Source: a virus
Reading direction: 5' to 3' (one strand)
Length of the DNA: 37,093 nt
Virus record (IMG/VR): IMGVR_UViG_3300042565_001545
Location: 1-37,093 of that record
Below, piece after piece: positions 32,096 through 37,093 of this stretch (position 1 is its first letter; each line of letters opens with the position of its first letter). A program made the position numbers and the translations under genes. The notes under the pieces are model-generated. The model searched no databases and was not told where the DNA came from. It was given only the letters and a program-made list of their open reading frames with translations.

Positions 32096-32589
32096 TGGCT
32101 CGTTTTAACATGAAGTTCAAGGTTGGCGACAGAGTTAGGTTCACCGGGAAACTGGCTGGGCATGACAAGCCACCGGACCCGACGAAAGTCTACACGGTCA
32201 AGGAACTTCCTAGCATATTCGACGGGGTGTATCTGAAAGAGCACAACGAGTATTTCTGGTACGGGGCTGAACTGTTTACTCTCGTTGAGCCAGACCCACG
32301 AGCATTACCCGGCGTTCCTGAAGGGTATCGGCTGGTGCGGATTGGTCAGCCACTGACTGGCGAATACTACTTGAACTGGGGTGGAGAGGTTGTAAAGGCC
32401 CCGTTTGATTTCATGAGTAAGAACCACGTCGTCCTTGAGAAGACCACCAAGACTGAGCGGCTGTGGGTCTGGGTTGACGTGGAGACCGGTGAAGCGGTCG
32501 ATATATGGTTCGTAGAGGGTGAGGCTAAATGTTCGACAGCGACGGTTCGAGAGGTGCGTACCAACAAGACCCGTGAGGTGCCTGCATGA
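32095..32589 (+). CDS. Modular protein with FKVGDRVR and GYRLVRIG segments (164 aa)
   Basis: The N-terminus MKFKVGDRVRFTGK has the feel of a small SH3-like barrel, and near residue 77 PEGYRLVRIGQPLTGEYYLN begins a second module. Both modules recur in the large protein at 33222 (repeats of FKVGDKVR and PEGYRAVRIG), so these genes are paralogous. The ATG at 32095 shares a base with the nucleotidase TGA; it follows GGAGG. The function is unknown. Segments like this are common in phage hypothetical proteins. Confidence 0.6.
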   Translation: MARFNMKFKVGDRVRFTGKLAGHDKPPDPTKVYTVKELPSIFDGVYLKEHNEYFWYGAELFTLVEPDPRALPGVPEGYRLVRIGQPLTGEYYLNWGGEVVKAPFDFMSKNHVVLEKTTKTERLWVWVDVETGEAVDIWFVEGEAKCSTATVREVRTNKTREVPA

Positions 32590-32936
32590 TAACGGCAAAG
32601 GATATTACTATTTGTAGTCGGAAGAACCTGACTGAACGATGCACTGACTTCGAGGCTTCTGTCATGTTACGAACTGCCCTGCGTGTCACAGATCGAGAGT
32701 TAGTACTATCTCGTGGAATGGTAGCCGAGTACCACCTGCGTCGACTCAAAGAGCAGATCCTGTACAAGTTGTACGGTGAGATCAGAGATCGTATCCGGAA
32801 CGACATGTACGAGGTGAAGTTCAAAGTCATGGATCAGGAAGAACCTTACTTGTCGAAGATGCAGGCTATCGACCTCATCGACAAGGTGTTCAACAGTGTG
32901 ACCGATCTCATTGACGAGAAAATGAAAGTAGGTTGA
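32586..32936 (+). CDS. Helical phage hypothetical protein (116 aa)
   Basis: Starts MITAKDITICSRKNL, overlaps the preceding gene by ATGA, and is mainly helical (HLRRLKEQILYKLYGEIRDR; then DLIDKVFNSVTDLIDEK). No family recognised. The dense packing supports it as a gene. Confidence 0.6.
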   Translation: MITAKDITICSRKNLTERCTDFEASVMLRTALRVTDRELVLSRGMVAEYHLRRLKEQILYKLYGEIRDRIRNDMYEVKFKVMDQEEPYLSKMQAIDLIDKVFNSVTDLIDEKMKVG

Positions 32937-32938
32937 CA

Positions 32939-33217
32939 ATGATCCCTAGAACTGTAGTCGTGCTTGGTAGAGAATATCTTATCAGACGGAAGCGGATGTC
33001 TTCCTATGGTCTGTGTGACTGCGGGGCAGGGATCATCTGGTTACGTTCAGGGATCAAAGGAAGTGAAGCAGAGGCCACACTGCTACACGAGATTATCCAT
33101 GCTGTACTGCATGAGAGTGGCTTACACTTTAATTGGACCGAAGAGTTTACGGAATCGGTGGTCCGTGCATTGGAGCACGGGCTTTTCCGAGCCGGGTACA
33201 CAAGACTAGGAGAATGA
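32939..33217 (+). CDS. HExxH metallopeptidase-like protein (92 aa)
   Basis: The segment ATLLHEIIHAVLHE (residues 46-59) contains HEIIH, the zinc-peptidase signature. The N-terminus has two Cys residues near 26-28 (CDCG). It is a small stand-alone member of the type common in phages (minigluzincin-like), which may cleave host regulators or act as an anti-repressor. The ATG at 32939 is preferred; an in-frame ATG two codons earlier has no site. Neighbouring genes give no substrate clue. Confidence 0.65.
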   Translation: MIPRTVVVLGREYLIRRKRMSSYGLCDCGAGIIWLRSGIKGSEAEATLLHEIIHAVLHESGLHFNWTEEFTESVVRALEHGLFRAGYTRLGE

Positions 33218-33221
33218 TCTG

Positions 33222-34370
33222 ATGAGTAAGTTCAAGGTGGGTGACAAGGTACGGACGTTGGCAAAGCCTGTCGGTTACGACAACGCGGGGTATCTCGGCA
33301 TCGGGAAAGAGTACGTGGTGGAGAGCGTGTTTGAGTCGGCAGGCACTGTCTCACTCGTTGGGAGGGGTCAGGCTTGGTCCGAGAAGAGATTCGAGTTGGT
33401 CCCGCCTGATCCCAACCACACTGACTTCAAGGTGGGCGACAAGGTCCGACGTAAGACCGAAGATCAGGGCAAAGACGTTGGTCTTGGTTGGCCGGAAGGA
33501 GATCGGGTGTGTGTTGTCACCAAGGTTCACACTCGAGGGGATGGCTCCCAGTCGTTGTCCCTCGAAGGTGTGAGAGATTTTGGTTGGGACGGTTACCGGT
33601 TTGACCGGGTTGAGGAAGAGGTCACCGCAGCCCCACAGATCGTGGGCTTGCCTGAAGGGTATCGAGCGGTTCGTATCGGTGCCCCGAAGGAGGGAGAGTA
33701 CTTCATCGGAGTTACCGGTGCTATCGAACAGTCTCGAGGATTCGATACCGCCAAGTGCTACGTCGTTCTCGAGAAGGTGGTCGTTGAGAAGGTCGCTCCG
33801 GTGTTCAAGGTGGGCGACAAGGTCCGACTGGTGGATAACACCAACTACAAGGAGTTCCCGATTGGTACGGTAGACACGATCGTCAAGACAGTGCCTGACC
33901 TTCCGTCTAACGGTGACTTGCTGGAGTTTGAAGGACCGCTTGAAAAGTCTCATGGCATGTACGCTTACCGGTTCGAGAAGGTCGTTGAGAGCCCGGACGA
34001 TCTTATCATTCAGGATATTGTGCCTGCCCGATCTGGTGTTGACCGGGGCTGGTGGGTGCCTGAGGACCAGTTCGGCACTTGGAAGGCCAACATCGCCTAC
34101 GCGTGGATCATGTACCCCGCACATGCCGGTAAGCGGCACGGTGACGTTCTCGAGTATAGCAAAGACCGGCTGGTCGTCATGTGCTACCGCAAAGACCTGC
34201 CAAAGGTTGAGAAGGTCACTCTCACGGAGTACGTCGCGTGGGACGACAATGGGCCTAAGTGTCTGCTGTGGACCTCTGTAAACCCCACAATCGAGTCGGA
34301 CTCGCTGGGTGCCTGGGATCATGCCTGTCCGACTGGCAACACTCGAGAGATTGAGATCCCACTCGGCTAG
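33222..34370 (+). CDS. Large modular protein with three FKVGDKVR repeats (382 aa)
   Basis: Three copies of FKVGDKVR begin at residues 4, 69 and 195, each opening a small barrel-like unit. PEGYRAVRIGAPKEGEYFIG lies near 144 and is the same module as in the 164-residue protein at 32095. The C-terminal half (residues 255-380) is Trp/Tyr-rich and differs. This looks like growth of one gene by repeat of a domain. The ATG at 33222 follows AGGAGA with a longish spacer. Function is unknown; possible nucleic-acid or protein binding by SH3-like folds. Confidence 0.65.
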   Translation: MSKFKVGDKVRTLAKPVGYDNAGYLGIGKEYVVESVFESAGTVSLVGRGQAWSEKRFELVPPDPNHTDFKVGDKVRRKTEDQGKDVGLGWPEGDRVCVVTKVHTRGDGSQSLSLEGVRDFGWDGYRFDRVEEEVTAAPQIVGLPEGYRAVRIGAPKEGEYFIGVTGAIEQSRGFDTAKCYVVLEKVVVEKVAPVFKVGDKVRLVDNTNYKEFPIGTVDTIVKTVPDLPSNGDLLEFEGPLEKSHGMYAYRFEKVVESPDDLIIQDIVPARSGVDRGWWVPEDQFGTWKANIAYAWIMYPAHAGKRHGDVLEYSKDRLVVMCYRKDLPKVEKVTLTEYVAWDDNGPKCLLWTSVNPTIESDSLGAWDHACPTGNTREIEIPLG

Positions 34371-34390
34371 TTGATCTTTGGTTACCAGGT

Positions 34391-34425
34391 GTCGGCAGTT
34401 GTACACAACTGCCGACTTTTTGTTT
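34391..34425 (+). terminator. Strong rho-independent terminator on the plus strand
   Basis: GTCGGCAGTTG (34391-34401) pairs perfectly with 34406-34416 around a TACA loop, followed by TTTTTGTTTT. It closes the transcript after the modular protein gene and precedes a gene with TTG start and perfect ribosome site. Confidence 0.9.
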
Positions 34426-34439
34426 TAAAGGAGGTTACC

Positions 34440-34700
34440 TTGGCTAGCACTAAGGCTGTGAGAGTGTTGACGGAGAAGCAGGTTCAGCTTCTTAAACTAT
34501 TGCATGTGGGAGCCCTGCGGTTCCCTCAAGGCGTTCATGAGAGGAAGGCCTACGAGAAGGCTGAACTACTGGGGTATGCCGCCAGCAGTCTTCAGTTGAG
34601 GCAGACGACCATTCAGCCGGATGGTAAACGTCTAAGAAACTACGAGCGGGCGTACCGACTGACGGACACTGGGAACATTTTTCTTGGGAGGAGAGATTGA
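34440..34700 (+). CDS. Small probable DNA-binding-like protein (86 aa)
   Basis: The start is TTG at 34440 with GGAGG five bases upstream. The product (LTEKQVQLLKLLHVGALRF..., ERKAYEKAELLGYAASSLQL, then YRLTDTGN) has the look of a winged-helix: a helix-turn-helix-like segment followed by a beta element ending in a Thr-Gly turn. I cannot prove DNA binding. It is the first gene after a terminator. Its stop shares one base with the next ATG. Confidence 0.55.
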   Translation: MASTKAVRVLTEKQVQLLKLLHVGALRFPQGVHERKAYEKAELLGYAASSLQLRQTTIQPDGKRLRNYERAYRLTDTGNIFLGRRD

Positions 34701-34822
34701 TGAATGACTTGCCGGAGGTGATCGTGCTGATGATGCTTTTCATCGCGTGTGTGCTCGGCTTTTTCTGGTCGCTGATTCTGCCCGTGGTCGGCATGCTGTA
34801 CATGCTTGGCTATCTGACGTAA
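34700..34822 (+). CDS. Small hydrophobic membrane protein, holin-like (40 aa)
   Basis: The 40-residue product is almost entirely hydrophobic (VIVLMMLFIACVLGFFW from about residue 7, then SLILPVVGMLYML), enough for one or two membrane spans. Its ATG at 34700 shares a base with the stop of the upstream gene. It is smaller than common holins, and no endolysin is adjacent, so the lysis role is tentative. It precedes the CsrA-domain gene by ten bases. Confidence 0.55.
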   Translation: MNDLPEVIVLMMLFIACVLGFFWSLILPVVGMLYMLGYLT

Positions 34823-34832
34823 GGAGGTTGTC

Positions 34833-35240
34833 ATGTTGTTTCTTGAACGTAAGTCTGGCCAGATCGTCATGATCGGTCACGATGTGAGGATGGTGGTCAA
34901 GCAGATCATCGTCAGCCCCCAGCCGATCGTGCGGCTGGGCTTTGAGGCCCCGAAGCATATTCAGATTGACCGGGAGGAGGTGTTCTTCAGCAAGGGCGGG
35001 AAAGACTGGCAAGGGCCTCCTGCTGGTGTGTTTGCTGATGGATGGTTGTGCGAGGATAAAGTGGGGATGTACTTCAGCAACTTCCTGCCGCAGTGGGAGG
35101 GTCATCACGATTGCTGGACGGCTCCGGGTGACTGTGAAGTAGAGGGTATCATTGCGTGGCAGTTCCCACAGGACCTGCCGTTTAACAAGAGGATTGTCAA
35201 GGTTGGGCCAGAGGCCGAGAAAGGTGTACCATGTGCTTGA
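34833..35240 (+). CDS. CsrA-domain protein with a C-terminal extension (135 aa)
   Basis: The N-terminal 54 residues match the carbon-storage regulator CsrA: MLFLERKSGQIVMIG at the start, APKHIQIDREEVF at 39-51 with the key RNA-binding Arg47 kept. CsrA binds GGA motifs near ribosome sites and changes translation or stability. The following 80 residues (DWQGPPAGVFADGWLCEDKV ...) are unrelated to CsrA and unrecognised. The ATG at 34833 is well placed after TAAGGAGG. A phage-borne CsrA domain could redirect host translation or regulate phage genes. The match is judged by eye. Confidence 0.75.
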   Translation: MLFLERKSGQIVMIGHDVRMVVKQIIVSPQPIVRLGFEAPKHIQIDREEVFFSKGGKDWQGPPAGVFADGWLCEDKVGMYFSNFLPQWEGHHDCWTAPGDCEVEGIIAWQFPQDLPFNKRIVKVGPEAEKGVPCA

Positions 35241-35578
35241 AGTCAACCCTACTTGAACGCTGTAAAGGCAAGACCCTCTCAGGGTACGTCGAGTCCTGCA
35301 GCAGCCAATACCTGCTGCTTGTCTGGTCAGACGGCTGCGTGACCGAGTTGAACTCAGAAGGTGACGAGGATGACTCGATCATCAACGAGGCCAGCAGTTA
35401 CAGCCCGTTGAACTTTGTCGGGTACAACCTCGATAAGCTCCTTGAGGCTGGAGTTGATCCAGACTTCGTACAAGGGCTCAGGCAAGCTGCTGAAGTCAAA
35501 CAGGCTCAACGACTGGCCGAGTCAAAAGAGACTCGCCGTAAAGAGTATGAGAATCTGAAGAAGGAATTCGAAGGATGA
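35231..35578 (+). CDS. Phage hypothetical protein (115 aa)
   Basis: Overlaps the end of the CsrA-domain gene by ten bases. The N-terminal half has a beta pattern (KTLSGYVESCSSQYLLLVWSD), and the C-terminus is a charged helix (RQAAEVKQAQRLAESKETRR). Not recognised. Its stop overlaps the next start by four bases. Confidence 0.6.
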   Translation: MCLKSTLLERCKGKTLSGYVESCSSQYLLLVWSDGCVTELNSEGDEDDSIINEASSYSPLNFVGYNLDKLLEAGVDPDFVQGLRQAAEVKQAQRLAESKETRRKEYENLKKEFEG

Positions 35579-35937
35579 TCAAGGTCAGGTTCAACCTTGC
35601 TCGTGGAGAGAACTACCAGAAGTGGCAGATTCGTCAGGGCAAGTCAGTACTGTACCTTGAGCCCGACTCTGTGAACCTCTGGATGATGAATTGTCGATTG
35701 AGGAACCGGCGAGGAACTGCAGACAAGATCTTTGCCGGTGCGGACAAGACCGTCTGTGCCTGGGTCGAGTGTGAAGCCCTCGCGATCGCTGATACCATCC
35801 GAGCCGGACGGCAGTTGCAGTACAACCCAAGGAAGTGTCCACACTGGACCTTCTCCGGCGATGACCTGAACCTCGACAACAACACCTTCCCTCTGATCGT
35901 CAGTCGAGGCAAGACCCTGTTCGAAGGGAAAGATTGA
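35575..35937 (+). CDS. Phage hypothetical protein (120 aa)
   Basis: Starts MIKVRFNLARGENYQKWQIR and has a mixed alpha/beta pattern with SVLYLEPDSVNLWMMNCRLRN and a central CAWVECEAL. Overlaps neighbours by four and one bases. No family is named. Confidence 0.6.
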   Translation: MIKVRFNLARGENYQKWQIRQGKSVLYLEPDSVNLWMMNCRLRNRRGTADKIFAGADKTVCAWVECEALAIADTIRAGRQLQYNPRKCPHWTFSGDDLNLDNNTFPLIVSRGKTLFEGKD

Positions 35938-36080
35938 TGGCAGCACCCAAGACCCGCAACAGCCCTTGGTTCAAGCACCCGACCGGCGTTGGCTGGAAGT
36001 GCTTGGGCTGTGGACGATGTAACTCCTCCAAGGTGAAAACCTGCTCGAGGTGTAAATTCCTCAGACCCCGCTTCAGATAA
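35937..36080 (+). CDS. 47-residue RanBP2-type zinc finger protein
   Basis: The 47-residue product contains W20-x-C22-x2-C25-x3-N29-x6-C36-x2-C39, exactly the RanBP2 zinc-finger pattern (W-x-C-x2-C-x3-N-x6-C-x2-C). These fingers bind single-stranded RNA or proteins. The ATG at 35937 overlaps the preceding stop by one base. It is the last gene before a terminator. Its small size and location suggest a host-interaction role. The C-terminus is basic (RPRFR). Confidence 0.65.
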   Translation: MAAPKTRNSPWFKHPTGVGWKCLGCGRCNSSKVKTCSRCKFLRPRFR

Positions 36081-36092
36081 CCCTCAGACAGC

Positions 36093-36121
36093 AAGCCCCG
36101 GCCAAACCGGGGCTTGTTTCG
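36093..36121 (+). terminator. Rho-independent terminator at the end of the plus-strand block
   Basis: AAGCCCCGG (36093-36101) pairs perfectly with CCGGGGCTT (36107-36115) over a five-base loop, followed by GTTTCGTTT. It ends the last gene of the plus-strand block. Confidence 0.85.
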
Positions 36122-36191
36122 TTTATAGCCCCTCAATCTCCTCAGAGGGCCGCACAGGCCCTCGTGAGACGGTGGTTGATGGAAATACCCA

Positions 36192-36223
36192 GAAGTCCCC
36201 CTGAAGTCCCCCTGAAGTCCCCT
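36192..36223. repeat. Tandem 11-bp repeat
   Basis: GAAGTCCCCCT occurs at 36192-36202 and 36203-36213 and a shorter GAAGTCCCCT at 36214-36223. Located just after the last terminator in non-coding DNA. Confidence 0.7.
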
Positions 36224-36334
36224 GAGCGGCTCCGGCTGTGACAAACGTGGCTCCACCCTGCTGTGAATGGAGTCAATCAAAGTCCCACTATACCTAAGCA
36301 AATTCAGGTGAGCCTGAGGCAGTGGCCAGATCCT

Positions 36335-36462
36335 GCCAAGTACCCCATGGGCACCGGAGGGAACCAGCCAGCACCTCCAGTCTGACCGGCATACGGAATT
36401 GGTATGGCTGGGATATGCCAAGTACCACATAGGCATTGGATGGAACCGGCCAAGTACCACAT
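36335..36462. repeat. Dispersed 14-bp repeat, three copies
   Basis: GCCAAGTACCCCAT at 36335-36348, then GCCAAGTACCACAT at 36417-36430 and 36449-36462. The intervals are 82 and 32 bases. The surrounding sequence has no convincing gene. Confidence 0.65.
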
Positions 36463-36670
36463 GGTCCCATTTTGAAAAACGTGGAAAACCTGGCTGGGGA
36501 CCCAAAGAGAAAAGAAACGCCGTGCCGGACCATGTATCCCCCCTTTTTCAGGCGTTTCTAACTTCCCTGGCTGGATGTCTGTACAGTATGACCGGCCTGG
36601 AATTGGCTGAAATCAGCCATTACGCAAGATCTGCGGAATTGTTCCAGCGGTGACGGTTGAACAGCGATAT

Positions 36671-36708
36671 ACGAAATTTATTTCGTGTATTGTATTTCGT
36701 GAATTGTA
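36671..36708. repeat. Dyad plus 14-bp tandem repeat, AT-rich
   Basis: ACGAAA-TTTA-TTTCGT (36671-36686) is a perfect dyad. It overlaps a tandem repeat TTTCGTGTATTGTA (36681-36694) and TTTCGTGAATTGTA (36695-36708). It precedes the 10-bp array by about 40 bases. Confidence 0.7.
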
Positions 36709-36750
36709 TTGCATGTTTCGCCTCCACAATTGCCGTAGTCCGGGCCCACT

Positions 36751-37050
36751 GCTGAGCCATGCTGAGCCATGGCCTCCACTGCTGAGCCATGGCCTCCACT
36801 GCTGAGCCATGCTGAGCCATGCTGAGCCATGCTGAGCCATGCTGAGCCATGCTGAGCCATGCTGAGCCCTGCTGAGCCATGCTGAGCCATGCTGAGCCCT
36901 GCTGAGCCATGCTGAGCCATGCTGAGCCATGCTGAGCCATGCTGAGCCATGCTGAGCCCTGCTGAGCCCTGCTGAGCCCTGCTGAGCCATGCTGAGCCCT
37001 GCTGAGCCCTGCTGAGCCCTGCTGAGCCCTGTTGAGCCCTGCTGAGCCCC
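36751..37050. repeat. Tandem 10-bp array, 28 units
   Basis: From 36751 the sequence runs in exact 10-base steps to 37050. Twenty-eight blocks are GCTGAGCCAT (17 copies) or GCTGAGCCCT or near variants (11). Two blocks are GGCCTCCACT (36771, 36791). CAT forms dominate the left half and CCT forms the right. Long minus-strand open frames across it arise from the repeat itself. The whole region 36081-37093 has no convincing gene. The period equals about one DNA turn. A role in packaging, origin, recombination or binding of a factor is possible. Confidence 0.9.
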
Positions 37051-37093
37051 CGAAACATGCCTACATTTTGAGCAGTTTTGCCTAGTGTTTTCG

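Noticed and set aside
36751-37050. CRISPR array
   Set aside because: Units are directly adjacent with no spacers and no cas genes are near.
36613-37058. Three long minus-strand reading frames with repeated MAQHGSAWLS
   Set aside because: All three frames stay open because a ten-base unit without a stop repeats in every frame, giving a ten-residue period. This is a property of the DNA repeat and not evidence for proteins.

Overview
The window is one contiguous piece of a tailed-phage genome (Caudoviricetes; free phage or prophage) with a dense, overlapping gene layout. The host is most likely a planctomycete. This is an inference from three things: a small DUF1580-like winged-helix protein at 19420, structural proteins carrying cysteine-led Ser-Gly tracts and unusually many cysteines at the left end, and the general gene style. 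No host gene is visible. Starts are mostly ATG with clear AGGAG-type ribosome sites, plus several GTG and TTG starts, and successive genes often overlap by 1 to 14 bases.

Positions 1-19294, minus strand, form the virion block, read from right to left: scaffold, major capsid protein, a decoration-like protein, an intrinsic terminator, an ejection-like protein, a possible small terminase with a zinc motif, large terminase, portal, head-tail adaptor, tail terminator-like protein, tail tube-like protein, a pair of overprinted ORFs, tail-tip or baseplate-like proteins, a (Ser-Gly)n protein, a cysteine-rich protein, a small membrane protein, and a GT71-like glycosyltransferase that runs off the left edge. 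No tape-measure protein is visible.

Positions 19295-25811 hold the control and replication block. A promoter with two dyads lies between the scaffold gene and the divergent helix-turn-helix gene. The minus strand then carries a primase-polymerase/helicase-like protein, four small ORFs, a C5 cytosine methyltransferase, and a serine recombinase containing two complete catalytic domains in one chain. The 620-base AT-rich intergenic region at 25190-25811 has a 22-bp perfect palindrome, direct repeats spaced by 10 bases, a TATAAT box and other dyads; it is the best candidate for the replication origin and early control region.

Positions 25812-36080, plus strand, hold the accessory block. Nucleotide-pool enzymes are a MazG-like pyrophosphohydrolase, a DUF5664-type dATP/dGTP diphosphohydrolase and a 5'(3')-deoxyribonucleotidase. 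There is a tRNA-like element, a ferredoxin-like protein, a metallophosphoesterase, a membrane-anchored trypsin-like protease, an HExxH metallopeptidase-like protein, modular FKVGDKVR-repeat proteins, a CsrA-domain protein and a 47-residue RanBP2-type zinc finger. Three strong terminators divide this block. Positions 36081-37093 are non-coding and repeat-rich, ending in an array of 28 ten-base units (consensus GCTGAGCCAT/GCTGAGCCCT).

The most unusual items are the double-catalytic-domain serine recombinase, the 115-base tRNA-like element with an insertion near the anticodon arm, the 10-bp array, the origin-like region, and the phage CsrA-domain protein.
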